From contig NC_134834.1 of assembly GCF_004210375.1 (NCBI RefSeq), forward strand, positions 161,033,290 to 161,097,289: a stretch of 64,000 nucleotides of DNA, read 5' to 3'. The DNA is from Tachypleus tridentatus. Its lineage: Eukaryota > Arthropoda > Merostomata > Xiphosura > Limulidae. Position numbers and translations under genes: made by a program. Shown in pieces: positions 10,466 to 26,281 of the stretch. The stretch's first letter is position 1. The number at the start of each line of letters is the position of its first letter. The notes beneath the pieces were generated by a model that had not been told where the DNA came from, did no database searches, and saw only the letters and a program-made list of their open reading frames with translations.

Positions 10466-11880
10466 TTTTTGCTTCTTAATCCCCAATTATCTATGACAGT
10501 AAAAGAGCGTGTCTGTATGTCGTGTGTATGTATGTGTGTGACTACCATAAGTACAATAGGAAAGAAGCCAGAAACCTGAAATTTTGTACACATTCTAAGT
10601 GAGTCCTGAACGCGTGCACATAGTTATTGTTACTTATTCACGTGCATTCACCGGTGCTCACCTTTTTATGAGGCAAGGTAGCAAAAAACCATATAGAAAA
10701 CAATATGTGACTTCTATATCCTTAACCTCATTATCTCATACTGGTGTTACATTTGGTATTTAATAAGTGAGACTACTACCCTCATTGAAACCAAATATAT
10801 ATTTTTATTAAAGCAACATTTCAATCATTATCAGGCTTAGGATGCGGCACACTCCAAAGACCCCACACACATTTATCAACAGGCAGAGTTCAAAGATGCC
10901 ACTAACATTTCTACACAGGTGAAACTGGGAGAAAAAAATGTGTCCACTCAATCAAAAGAACATATTTCAACGATAGAAAACTTTCCTTCAAAATAAAACC
11001 TCAAGCATGGATTCTGTAACTGGTTATTAGGAAGGAGGAACATAATGAAAAATGAAATCAAGACTTTAATTTACATTTCAGTAACGGCACTTGTAGATAG
11101 AGACAACGATTTCAACTTTGAGAAATTTGTAAGTCAATTTTCAATTAGTTCAGAGATAAGAAATGAAAGTGAATGAGTTTCACATTTATTCTGTTACTCA
11201 ATTATTTGATGACTAACGCGTTTGATTACCCAAATCAAAAAACTATTTATTTAGTTACGTGTACGCTTCGCAGTTTACACTAAGACGTTATACAAAAGTC
11301 TGGGCTGTCTTCCACAACAGAAAGCTTTAAACCTTAGCTTAAAATATAACACAAAATCAGGGTTCGAGCTTCGGATCGACAATCACGATGATGGTTAAAG
11401 GTAAATGTTGAATTATGGCTAACATTGCATGATTGAAATTTTTATAGATACTGCAGATAGATGAAAAGTGGCAAGCTGGAGATGGTAAAAATGATGGCTG
11501 TTCTGGGCGAAAGTGAAGCAGGAATTTTGTTGCTATATATTTTATTTAGAAAATATTTATTTTCAGCTACAGTATGCAGAAACGACAGTCCATCACAGTG
11601 AAGAAGGGTCATATATATATATATCACGATCAGAACTCCATCAGAAATAGAAGGGGAGAAGTGTATTAATATAAGCAATTCATAATTGTTAAGTAACATA
11701 TATTTGACCTTACAGAATGTGTATAGTGTCATTATAAAAGGAAATCGAGTCAGCTGCAGTAAAACTGTGACTGACTTCACTATGGGCAGAGAAGAGGAAT
11801 AGGAAGAGGGAAATATAACAATTGTATGAAATATTAAAAATGCTTATTTGTACATATGTGTTACTATATTATGACACATT
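10466..11880. other. non-coding stretch
   Basis: Short TG/TA-rich tract near 10517-10542 and an AT microsatellite at about 11609-11623. No gene recognised; the - strand open frame at 11442-11780 is low-complexity hydrophobic sequence. Confidence 0.45.
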
Positions 11881-12179
11881 GTTTCATATTGTCTTTGAAT
11901 TTATATACATGCAACTACACAACTCGAAAAATCCATATGATTACACTATGTAACAAAATGTTTACTTTTTCTTGTTCATGGGCTAAAAGTTATTTCTCAT
12001 TTCCTTATGCCTAAAGTAATGAAAAAGACTTATTTTTCTATTAAAACTTTGTTTTTGTGACTTGGGTAATGAAATTTTCAAATTTACCCATTTTCCAGAA
12101 CATTCCAGGTAGATTCAGTGCTGAGTAGCTGATTGAGATTTTTTTAGAATTTTCAAGAACTTTTCATAGTAATATATAT

Positions 12180-13155
12180 ATATACAGGAGCTCACCACTT
12201 CAGTTTAGTTCTAGCTGCCTAAGTGAAGACATAGACCGGTCTGATTTTATCAGAGATGGCAAAAAGATGCTGCAAGCATTCTCCAGATGCATCCAAAAAC
12301 CTCAAAGCTATTCCCATAACGGGAATAAGTATCTGTCTCTTCCCCTGGTTCATTCTGTGCACCTCAAAGAGGAATACAACAGCTTCAAGATCTTGCTAGG
12401 AGCATTGAAGTATGATGAGTATGGCTGGGAAGTTATCGGAAACTTCAAAATGGTGGCATTCCTGATGGGTTTCCAAGGAGGCTTTACCAAGTTTCCCTAT
12501 TATCTTTGCCTTTGGGACAACAGGGACACCGCAGCGCACTACAACAGAAAGCACTAGCCACAACGGACCGAGTTCTCTGTGGGGAAGCACAATTTCAAGT
12601 GTGAGCCACCAGTGGACCTCCAGAAGGTGTTGTTTCCACCATTGCACATAAAATTGGGTCTTATGAAACAATTTGTCACAGCTCTTGATAAGGAGTCTGT
12701 AGCCTTCAAGTACCTTCGAGACTTCTTCCCTAAGCTGTCTGAGACAAAGGTCAAAAAAGAACCTTGGAGTGCATAGAATTCCCCAAGAAGCTCAGTAGGA
12801 AGGAAAAGAAAAAGCTTGTGGCTGCTTTGTCGCAGTGGTTTTGGGCTTCTCGGGTAATCATAAGGCCGAAACTTATGTGGAACTGGTTGAGGCTCTTGTG
12901 AAGAACTACAGCAAAACGGGCTGCATTGTGTCCCTAAAAGTCCATATCCTTGACACTCATCTTGATAAATTCAAGGAGAACATGGGAGCATACTCAGAAG
13001 AGCGAGACGAGCGCTTCCACCAAGAACTACTGGATTTTGAACGCCGCTACCAAGGAGCGTATAACGAAAACATGATGGGGACCTATATTTGTGGGCTGAT
13101 ACGTGAAAGTCATTTACATTACATTCGCAAATCTCGAAAAACTACTCATTTCTAA
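12180..13155 (+). pseudogene. decayed transposon ORF, arthropod family, class unresolved
   Basis: Three open segments (12267-12557, 12579-12776, 12835-13155) encode consecutive parts of one protein. The first two share a frame and are split by a TAG codon; the third follows another stop and a frameshift. Landmarks are VHLKEEYNSFKILLGALKYD, MVAFLMGFQGGFTKFPYYLC with a CLWD motif, PPLHIKLGLMKQFVTALDKE, and a C-terminus NMMGTYICGLIRESHLHYIR followed by KSRKTTHF. I know this protein type as a repetitive hypothetical protein of arthropods and cnidarians, usually with MMGDY at the C-terminal motif; I do not know its transposon superfamily. Flanking AT-rich sequence (11890-12180 and 13156-13400) is probably part of the same element, but no terminal repeats were found. 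Confidence 0.75.
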
Positions 13156-13875
13156 ACATTTTTGTATAACTTGAGTATAAATACATGTAAATCTTGATTC
13201 ATATTTTGTTTTATTCAGACCTTATGTGAATGAAAATGTGCAAATTTGCCCGTTTTTACACAGAAAATAGGTTAATTTCTAAATTTCATTAGTCAGCTCA
13301 CAAAAGCAAAGTTTGAAGGCAATAATGGCCATTTTCTCTACTTTTACAAGATAAGCAATTAAGAACTAACACATACTATCCAGGAACAAAATTTGTGATA
13401 TATAGTGTTATATATATATATACGGCTTTACCATAAAAAACAACAACTGTAAAGTCTGCATATTTGTATAGATATAAATTCTAGCCACCATACTTTGCAT
13501 GTGTAATCGTGTATAAAACTCATATGATTACAAAATCCATGCACCATTCCAGTTTAGTTTGTTAGGCTCTCCAATCCAGTGTTTACAAACTCACCATATA
13601 GCTCCAGGGTATAAAAATTGCAGCTATATATATTTTAAAAATACATAATATATGGTATGTTGATAACTTTGCATCATAGTGATCATACTTACAGTACCAA
13701 TATCAATGATAACACTTGAGCAATAGCCATCCAATTTCTACAAAGCCAATCTGAAGACTGCCATTTTTTCCCGGAGACAGAACTGTACATTCACTATGTA
13801 CTTCGTATCAACTATGTACTTCGTTAAATTAAATTGTTTCAAATAGGAGAGTAATGGATACATATTTCTGACCAT
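13156..13875. other. AT-rich flank up to assembly gap
   Basis: Contains TA microsatellites near 13411-13422 and no coding signal. Runs directly into the N block. Confidence 0.5.
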
Positions 13876-14375
13876 NNNNNNNNNNNNNNNNNNNNNNNNN
13901 NNNNNNNNNNNNNNNNNNNNNNNNNNNNNNNNNNNNNNNNNNNNNNNNNNNNNNNNNNNNNNNNNNNNNNNNNNNNNNNNNNNNNNNNNNNNNNNNNNNN
14001 NNNNNNNNNNNNNNNNNNNNNNNNNNNNNNNNNNNNNNNNNNNNNNNNNNNNNNNNNNNNNNNNNNNNNNNNNNNNNNNNNNNNNNNNNNNNNNNNNNNN
14101 NNNNNNNNNNNNNNNNNNNNNNNNNNNNNNNNNNNNNNNNNNNNNNNNNNNNNNNNNNNNNNNNNNNNNNNNNNNNNNNNNNNNNNNNNNNNNNNNNNNN
14201 NNNNNNNNNNNNNNNNNNNNNNNNNNNNNNNNNNNNNNNNNNNNNNNNNNNNNNNNNNNNNNNNNNNNNNNNNNNNNNNNNNNNNNNNNNNNNNNNNNNN
14301 NNNNNNNNNNNNNNNNNNNNNNNNNNNNNNNNNNNNNNNNNNNNNNNNNNNNNNNNNNNNNNNNNNNNNNNNNNN
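13876..14375. other. assembly gap (500 N)
   Basis: Exactly 500 undetermined bases, a round number typical of a scaffolding placeholder. It abuts the first monomer of the 33-bp array, so the array's true left edge and length are unknown. Confidence 0.99.
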
Positions 14376-17300
14376 TAGTTACATATTATATACTACTACA
14401 GATGATATTAGTTACATATTATATACTACTACAGATGATATTAGTTACATTAGTTATATACTACTACAGATGATATTAGTTACATATTATATACTACTAC
14501 AGATGATATTAGTTACATATTATATACTACTACAGATGATATTAGTTACATATTATATACTACTACAGATGATATTAGTTACATATTATATACTACTACA
14601 GATGATATTAGTTACATATTATATACTACTACAGATGATATTAGTTACATATTATATACTACTACAGATGATATTAGTTACATATTATATACTACTACAG
14701 ATGATATTAGTTACATATTATATATACTACAGATGATATTAGTTACATATTATATACTACTACAGATGATATTAGTTACATATTATATACTACTACAGAT
14801 GATATTAGTTACATATTATATACTACTACAGATGATATTAGTTACATATTATATACTACTACAGATGATATTAGTTACATATTATATACTACTACAGATG
14901 ATATTAGTTACATATTATATACTACTACAGATGATATTAGTTACATATTATATACTACTACAGATGATATTAGTTACATATTATATACTACTACAGATGA
15001 TATTAGTTACATATTATATACTACTAGAGATGATATTAGTTACATATTATATACTACTACAGATGATATTAGTTACATATTATATACTACTACAGATGAT
15101 ATTAGTTACATATTATATACTACTACAGATGATATTAGTTACATATATATACTACTACAGATGATATTAGTTACATATTATATACTACTACAGATGATAT
15201 TAGTTACATATTATATACTACTACAGATGATATTAGTTACATATTATATACTACTACAGATGATATTAGTTACATATTATATACTACTACAGATGATATT
15301 AGTTACATATTATATACTACTACAGATGATATTAGTTACATATTATATACTACTACAGATGATATTAGTTACATATTATATACTACTACAGATGATATTA
15401 GTTACATATTATATACTACTACAGATGATATTAGTTACATATTATATACTACTACAGATGATATTAGTTACATATTATATACTACTACAGATGATATTAG
15501 TTACATATTATATACTACTACAGATGATATTAGTTACATATTATATACTACTACAGATGATATTAGTTACATATTATATACTACTACAGATGATATTAGT
15601 TACATATTATATACTACTACAGATGATATTAGTTACATATTATATACTACTACAGATGATATTAGTTACATATTATATACTACTACAGATGATATTAGTT
15701 ACATATTATATACTACTACAGATGATATTAGTTACATATTATATACTACTACAGATGATATTAGTTACATATTATATACTACTACAGATGATATTAGTTA
15801 CATATTATATACTACTACAGATGATATTAGTTACATATTATATACTACTACAGATGATATTAGTTACATATTATATACTACTACAGATGATATTAGTTAC
15901 ATATTATATACTACTACAGATGATATTAGTTACATATTATATACTACTACAGATGATATTAGTTACATATTATATACTACTACAGATGATATTAGTTACA
16001 TATTATATACTACTACAGAGATGATATTAGTTACATATTATATACTACTACAGATGATATTAGTTATTATATACTATTTCAGATGATGTAATTACATATT
16101 ATATACTACTACAGATGATATTAGTTACATATTATATACTACTACAGATGATATTAGTTACATATTATATACTACTACAGATGATATTAGTTACATATTA
16201 TATACTACTACAGATGATATTAGTTACATATTATATACTACTACAGATGATATTAGTTACATATTATATACTACTACAGATGATATTAGTTACATATTAT
16301 ATACTACTACAGATGATATTAGTTACATATTATATACTACTACAGATGATATTAGTTACATATTATATACTACTACAGATGATATTAGTTACATATTATA
16401 TACTACTACAGATGATATTAGTTACATATTATATACTACTACAGATGATATTAGTTACATGTTATATACTACTACAGATGATATTAGTTACATATTATAT
16501 ACTACTACAGATGATATTAGTTACATATTATATACTACTACAGATGATATTAGTTACATATTATATACTACTACAGATGATATTAGTTACATATTATATA
16601 CTACTACAGATGATATTAGTTACATATTATATACTACTACAGATGATATTAGTTACATATTTATATACTACTACAGATGATATAGTTACATATTATATAC
16701 TTAGATGATATTATTACACTATATACTACTACAGATGATATTAGTTACATATTATATACTACTACAGATGATATTAGTTACATATTATATACTACTACTA
16801 GTTACAGATGATATACTACTACAGATGATATATTATATACTACTACAGATGATATTAGTTACATATTATATACTACTACAGATGATATTAGTTACATATT
16901 ATATACTACTACAGATGATATTAGTTACATATTATATACTACTACAGATGATATTAGTTACATATTATATACTACTACAGATGATATGTTACATATTATA
17001 TATACTACAGATGATATTAGTTACATATTATATACTACTACAGATGATATTAGTTACATATTATATACTACTACAGATGATATTAGTTACATATTATATA
17101 CTACTACTACAGATGATATTAGTTACATATTATATACTACTACAGATGATATTAGTTACATATTATATACTACTACAGATGATATTAGTTACATGTTATA
17201 TACTACTACAGATGATATTAGTTACATATTATACACTACTACACATGATATTAGTTACATATTATATACTACTACAGATGATATTAGTTATATTATATAC

Positions 17301-20300
17301 TACTACAGATAGTTACATATTATATACTACTACAGATGATATTAGTTACATATTATATACTACTATAGATGATATTAGTTACATATTATATACTACTACA
17401 GATGATATTAGTTACATATTATATACTACTACAGATGATATTAGTTACATATTATATACTACTACAGATGATATTAGTTACATATTATATACTACTACAG
17501 ATGATATTAGTTACATATTATATACTACTACAGATGATATTAGTTACATATTATATACTACTACAGATGATATTAGTTACATATTATATACTACTACAGA
17601 TGATACTAGTTACAAAATATATACTACTACATAGGATATTAGTTACATATTATATACTACTACAGATGATATTAGTTACATATTATATACTACTACAGAT
17701 GATATTAGTTACATGTTATATAGTACTACAGATGATATTAGTTACATATTATATACTACTACAGATGATATTAGTTACATATATATATACTACTACAGAT
17801 GATATTAGTTACATATTATATATTACTACAGATGATATTAGTTACATATTATATACTACTACAGATGATATTAGTTACATATTATATACTACTACAGATG
17901 ATATTAGTTACATATTATATACTACTACTACAGATGATATACTAGTTATATATTATATATATACTACTACAGATGATATTAGTTACATATTATATACTAC
18001 TACAGATGATATTAGTTACATATTATATACTACTACAGATGATATTAGTTACATATTATATACTACTACAGATGATATTAGTTACATATTATATACTACT
18101 ACAGATGATATTAGTTACATATTATATACTACTACAGATGATATTAGTTACATATTATATACTACTACAGATGATATTAGTTACATATTATATACTACTA
18201 CAGATGATATTAGTTACATATTATATACTACTACAGATGATATTAGTTACATATTATATACTACTACAGATGATATTAGTTACATATTATATACTACTAC
18301 AGATGATATTAGTTACATATTATATACTACTACAGATGATATTAGTTACATATTATATACTACTACAGATGATATTAGTTACATATTATATACTACTGAT
18401 AGATGATATTATATTACATATTATATACTATATACTACTACAGAGATGATATTAGTTACATATTATATACTACTACAGATGATATTAGTTACATATTATA
18501 TACTACTACAGATGATATTAGTTACATATTATATACTACTACAGATGATATTAGTTACATATTATATACTACTACAGATGATATGATATTAGTTACTACA
18601 GATATATTAGTTATATACTACTACAGATGATATTAGTTACATATTATATACTACTACAGATGATATTAGTTACATATTATATACTACTACAGATGATATT
18701 AGTTACATATTATATACTACTACAGATGATATTAGTTACATATTATATACTACTACATTAGTTACATATTATATACTACTACAGATGATATATTATATTA
18801 TATACTACTACAGATGATATTATATACTACTACAGATGATATTAGTTACATATTATATATACAGATTATATACTACTACAGATGATATTAGTTACATATT
18901 ATATACTACTACAGATGATATTAGTTACATATTATATACTACTACAGATGATATTAGTTACATATTATATACTACTACAGATGATATTAGTTACATATTA
19001 TATACTACTACAGATGATATTAGTTACATATTATATACTACTACAGATGATATTAGTTACATATTATATACTACTACAGATGATATTAGTTACATATTAT
19101 ATACTACTACAGATGATATTAGTTACATATTATATACTACTACAGATGATATTAGTTACATATTATATACTACTACAGATGATATTAGTTACATATTATA
19201 TACTACTACAGATGATATTAGTTACATATTATATACTACTACAGATGATATTAGTTACATATTATATACTACTACTACAGATGATATTAGTTACATATTA
19301 TATACTACTACAGATGATATTAGTTACATATTATATACTACTACAGATGATATTAGTTACATATTATATACTACTACAGATGATATTAGTTACATATTAT
19401 ATACTACTACAGATGATATTAGTTACATATTATATACTACTACAGATGATATTAGTTACATATTATATACTACTACAGATGATATTAGTTACATATTATA
19501 TACTACTACAGATGATATTAGTTACATATTATATACTACTACAGATGATATTAGTTACATATTATATACTACTACAGATGATATTAGTTACATATTATAT
19601 ACTACTACAGATGATATTAGTTACATATTATATACTACTACAGATGATATTAGTTACATATTATATACTACTACAGATGATATTAGTTACATATTATATA
19701 CTACTACAGATGATATTAGTTACATATTATATACTACTACAGATGATATTAGTTACATATTATATACTACTACAGATGATATTAGTTACATATTATATAC
19801 TACTACAGATGATATTAGTTACATATTATATACTACTACAGATGATATTAGTTACATATTATATACTACTACAGATGATATTAGTTACATATTATATACA
19901 TACTACAGATGATATTAGTTACATATTATATACTACTACAGATGATATTAGTTACATATTATATACTACTACAGATGATATTAGTTACATATTATATACT
20001 ACTACAGATGATATTAGTTACATATTATATACTACTACAGATGATATTAGTTACATATTATATATACTACTACAGATGATATTAGTTACATATTATATAC
20101 TACTACAGATGATATTAGTTACATATTATATACTACTACAGATGATATTAGTTACATATTATAGTTACATATTACTACTACAGATGATATTAGTTACATA
20201 TTATATACTACTACAGATGATATTAGTTACATATTATATACTACTATTAGATGATACTTAGTTACATATTATATACTACTACAGATGATATTAGTTACAT

Positions 20301-23300
20301 ATTATATACTACTACAGATGATATTAGTTACATATTATATACTACTACAGATGATATTAGTTACATATTATATACTACTACAGATGATATTAGTTACATA
20401 TTATATACTACTACAGATGATATTAGTTACATATTATATACTACTACAGATGATATTAGTTACATATTATATACTACTACAGATGATATTAGTTACATAT
20501 TATATACTACTACAGATGATATTAGTTACATATTATACTACTACAGATGATATTAGTTAGTTACATATATTATACTACAGATGATATTAGTTACATATTA
20601 TATACTACTACAGATGATATTAGTTACATATTATATACTACTACAGATGATATTAGTTACATATTATATACTACTACAGATGATATTAGTTACATATTAT
20701 ATACTACTACAGATGATATTAGTTACATATTATATACTACTACAGATGATATTAGTTACATATTATATACTACTACAGATGATATTAGTTACATATTATA
20801 TACTACTACAGATGATATTAGTTACATATTATATACTACTACAGATGATATTAGTTACATATTATATACTACTACAGATGATATTAGTTACATATTATAT
20901 ACTACTACAGATGATATTAGTTACATATTATATACTACTACAGATGATTACATTAGTATACATATTAGATGATACATATTATATACTACAGATGATATTA
21001 CTACACATATTATATACTACTACAGATGATATTAGTTACATATTATATACTACTACAGATGATATTAGTTACATATTATATACTACTACAGATGATATTA
21101 GTTACATATTAGTTTATATACTACTACAGATGATATTAGTTACATATTATATACTACTACAGATGATATTAGTTACATATTATATACTACTACAGATGAT
21201 ATTAGTTACAAATTATATACTACTACAGATGATATTAGTTACATATTATATACTACTACAGATGATATTAGTTACATATTATATACTACTACAGATGATA
21301 TTAGTTACATATTATATACTACTACAGATGATATTAGTTACATATTATATACTACTACAGATGATATTAGTTACATATTATATACTACTACAGATGATAT
21401 TAGTTACATATTATATACTACTACAGATGATATTAGTTACATATTATATACTACTACAGATGATATTAGTTACATATTATATACTCCTGTAGATGATATT
21501 AGTTACATATTATATACTACTGTAGATGATATTAGTTACATATTATATACTACTACAGATGATATTAGTTACATATTATATACTACTACAGATGATATTA
21601 GTTACATATTATACACTACTACAGATGATATTAGTTACATATTATATACTACTACAGATGATATTAGTTACATATTATATACTACTACAGATGATATTAG
21701 TTACATATTATATACTACTACAGATGATATTAGTTACATATTATATACTACTACAGATGATATTAGTTACATATTATATACTACTACAGATGATGATATT
21801 AGTTACATAGTTATATACTACTACAGATGATATTAGTTACATATTATATACTACTACAGATGATATTAGTTACATATTATATACTACTACAGATGATATT
21901 AGTTACATATTATATACTACTACAGATGATATTAGTTACATGTTATATACTACTACAGATGATATTAGTTACATATTATATACTACTACAGATGATATTA
22001 GTTACATATTATATACTACTACAGATGATATTAGTTACATATTATATACTACTACAGATGATATTAGTTACATATTATATACTACTACAGATGATATTAG
22101 TTACATATTATATACTACTACAGATGATATTAGTTACATATTATATACTACTACAGATGATATTAGTTACATATTATATACTACTACAGATGATATTAGT
22201 TACATATTATATACTACTACAGATGATATTAGTTACATATTATATACTACTACAGATGATATTAGTTACATATTATATACTACTACAGATGATATTAGTT
22301 ACATATTATATACTACTACAGATGATATTGGTTACGTATTATATACTACTACAGATGATATTAGTTACATATTATATACTACTACAGATGATATTAGTTA
22401 CATATTATATACTACTACAGATGATATTAGTTACATATTATATACTACTACAGATGATATTAGTTACATATTATATACTACTACAGATGATAGATGATAT
22501 TAGTTACATATTATATACTACTACAGATGATATTAGTTACATATTATATACTACTACAGATGATATTAGTTACATATTATATACTACTACAGATGATATT
22601 AGTTACATATTATATACTACTACAGATGATATTACAGATGATAGTTACATATTATATACTACTACAGATGATATTAGTTACATGTTATATACTACGATGA
22701 TATTATTAGTTACATATTATATACTACTACAGATGATATTAGTTACATATTATATACTACTACAGATGATATTTGTTACATGTTATATACTACTACAGAT
22801 TATATTAGTTACATATTATATATTACGGCAGATGATATCAGTTACGTATTATATACTACAGATGATATTAGTTACATGTTATATACTAATGCAGATGATA
22901 CAAGTTACATATTATATACTACTACAGATGATATTAGTTACATATTATATACTACTACAGATGATATTAGTTACATATTATATACTACTACAGATGATAT
23001 TAGTTACATATTATATACTACTACAGATGATATTAGTTACATATACATATATACTACTACAGATGATATTAGTTACATATTATATACTACTACAGATGAT
23101 ATTAGTTACATATTATATACTACTACAGATGATATTAGTTACATATTATATACTACTACAGATGATATTAGTTACATATTATATACTACTACAGATGATA
23201 TTAGTTACATATTATATACTACTACAGATGATATTAGTTACATATTATATACTACTACAGATGATATTAGTTACATATGATTATATATACTACAGATGAT

Positions 23301-25244
23301 ATTAGTTACATATTATATACTACTACAGATGATATTAGTTACATATTATATACTACTACAGATGATATTAGTTACATATTATATACTACTACAGATGATA
23401 TTAGTTACATATTATATACTACTACAGATGATATTAGTTACATATTATATACTACTACAGATGATATTAGTTACATATTATATACTACTACAGATGATAT
23501 TAGTTACATATTATATACTACTACAGATGATATTAGTTACATATTATATACTACTACAGATGATATTAGTTACATATTATATACTACTACAGATGATATT
23601 AGTTACATATTATATACTACTACAGATGATATTAGTTACATATTATATACTACTACAGATGATATTAGTTACATATTATATACTACTACAGATGATATTA
23701 GTTACATATTATATACTACTACAGATGATATTAGTTACATATTATATACTACTACAGATGATATTAGTTACATATTATATACTACTACAGATGATATTAG
23801 TTACATATTATATACTACTACAGATGATATTAGTTACATATTATATACTACTACAGATGATATTAGTTACATATTATATACTACTACAGATGATATTAGT
23901 TACATATTATATACTACTACAGATGATATTAGTTACATATTATATACTACTACAGATGATATTAGTTACATATTATATACTACTACAGATGATATTAGTT
24001 ACATATTATATACTACTACAGATGATATTAGTTACATATTATATACTACTACAGATGATATTAGTTACATATTATATACTACTACAGATGATATTAGTTA
24101 CATATTATATACTACTACAGATGATATTAGTTACATATTATATACTACTGTAGATGATATTAGTTACATATTATATACTATACAGATGATATTAGTTACA
24201 TATTATATACTACTACAGATGATATTAGTTACATATTATATACTACTACAGATGATATTAGTTACATATTATATACTACTACAGATGATATTAGTTACAT
24301 ATTATATACTACTACAGATGATATTAGTTACATATTATATACTACTACAGATGATATTAGTTACATATTATATACTACTACAGATGATATTAGTTACATA
24401 TTATATACTACTACAGATGATATTAGTTACATATTATATACTACTACAGATGATATTAGTTACATATTATATACTACTACAGATGATATTAGTTACATAT
24501 TATATACTACTACAGATGATATTAGTTACATATTATATACTACTACAGATGATATTAGTTACATATTATATACTACTACAGATGATATTAGTTACATATT
24601 ATATACAGATGATATTAGTTACTACAGATGATATTAGTTACATATTATATACTACTACAGATGATATTAGTTACATATTATATACTACTACAGATGATAT
24701 TAGTTACATATTATATACTACTACAGATGATATTAGTTACATATTATATACTACTACAGATGATATTAGTTACATATTATATACTACTACAGATGATATT
24801 AGTTACATATTATATACTACTACAGATGATATTAGTTACATATTATATACTACTACAGATGATATTAGTTACATATTATATACTACTACAGATGATATTA
24901 GTTACATATTATATACTACTACAGATGATATTAGTTACATATTATATACTACTACAGATGATATTAGTTACATATTATATACTACTACAGATGATATTAG
25001 TTACATATTATATACTACTACAGATGATATTAGTTACATGTTATATACTACTACAGATGATATTAGTTACATATTATATACTACTACAGATGATATTAGT
25101 TACATATTATATACTACTACAGATGATATTAGTTACATATTATATACTACTACAGATGATATTAGTTACATATTATATACTACTACAGATGATATTAGTT
25201 ACATATTATATACTACTACAGATGATATTAGTTACATATTATAT
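14376..25244 (+). repeat. 33-bp megasatellite, about 330 copies
   Basis: A head-to-tail array of a 33-bp monomer (representative copy 14469-14501, beginning GATGATATTAGTTACATATT; 7 of 33 bases are G or C). Because 33 is divisible by three and the monomer has no stop in two + strand frames, it translates as endless MILVTYYILLQ or DDISYILYTTT repeats; the third frame and all three - frames contain stops. Most monomers are identical. Irregular monomers (deletions, partial duplications, substitutions) cluster at about 16050-16100, 16680-17000, 17285-17310, 17590-17640, 18390-18440, 18580-18860, 20160-20270, 20940-21120, 22490-22910 and 24590-24625. The right boundary at 25244 is abrupt. The long open frames are a by-product, not genes. 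Confidence 0.98.
22755..22915 (+). repeat. diverged island inside the 33-bp array
   Basis: Several consecutive monomers with many substitutions (for example ATTACGGCAGATGATATCAG and ACTAATGCAGATGATACAAG) surrounded by near-identical monomers. They look like older units not reached by recent homogenisation. Confidence 0.8.
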
Positions 25245-25729
25245 GCTGTGAGACCACAGTACATGATTTACTATATCTGACTTGTTTTTTTGTTAGTTGT
25301 AAGAATGTCTTTGTTCACTAAAACGGTGATGCTGCTGTATACTTGAAAATGATTAGTATTGCAACATTTTTCAGTGACATTTGTGTTGTTTAATAGAGCA
25401 GTACGTTTCTGATATGTTCTGCGAAACGTGTTTTTAAGAATATAAATCTTATGTTTAGACTTTAGTTAGATTATTAACCAAACAGTTTAAAAGTTCTTAA
25501 TGCACATGAAGGTTTAGGGAAAACTGAAGAATAGAAACACGTGAATTTTAATCGCTGGATTAATTTCACTCTCACATTATTTCTGAAAGCTACAATACTT
25601 TGCTTTTGGTAAATGTTTACTCACGTCTTTCGTTTGTTTGTCGAATCTTTCAAGTTTTTTTCGAATTTTGTTTTAGTTCTTGTACTGAAATTTGAAGAAC
25701 CTCATTTGAAAAGTTGCCTAAAGTGAAAC
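25245..25729. other. unique flank right of the array
   Basis: Non-repetitive AT-rich sequence with no coding signal. Confidence 0.5.
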
Positions 25730-26010
25730 CCAAATGTACAGTTTCAGTTCTTTATAGTATTTTCCAAATGTAAAGTTAAAGTTGTCTAAAGTAAGACTCA
25801 AATGTATAATTAACGTTGTCTGAAGTAAGACTAAAATGTATAATTAACGTTGTCTAAAGTAAACTAAAATGTATAGTTAAAGTGCCTAAAGTAAGACCAT
25901 AATGTGCATAGTTAAAGTCTCCTTAGAAATAAGACCTAAATGTATAATTAACGTTGTCTAAAGTAATACTAAAATGTAATACTTAAAGTTATCTAAAGTA
26001 AGCCTTAAAT
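25730..26010 (+). repeat. minisatellite, about 34-bp unit
   Basis: Diverged tandem copies of a unit with the core GTTGTCTAAAGTAAGAC followed by AAATGTATAATTAA, about seven copies. Confidence 0.8.
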
Positions 26011-26281
26011 TATGTAAATTTAGAAACTGCCGTATATGAGACATTGAGCCTCGAGTGAGGAAGGTGAGAATCTAATGCAAGAGTATATTAATAAAAATAT
26101 TTTATTTTAAACTATTCAACAAAAAAACAACATAAAATCTGTTTTTAAAAGAGATGTGTCAATGAAGAAGCTGCTGATAGAAATGACAGGATAGGAGAAA
26201 CGCACTGATATTCGTGATTGTTATTATTCAACAGCTGATAAAACATTAGCTGTTTCGTGAAGTACATTATAAAACAACATT

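Noticed and set aside
10816-10850. Another hammerhead-like block (AACATTTCAATCATTATCAGG)
   Set aside because: Lacks the stem II halves and GAAAC context; only superficially similar.
14470-25280. Many long + strand open frames (up to 667 codons) with 11-residue repeats
   Set aside because: Two frames are open at once over the same DNA, they switch whenever the array has an indel, and there is no flanking gene structure. They follow from a stop-free 33-bp monomer.
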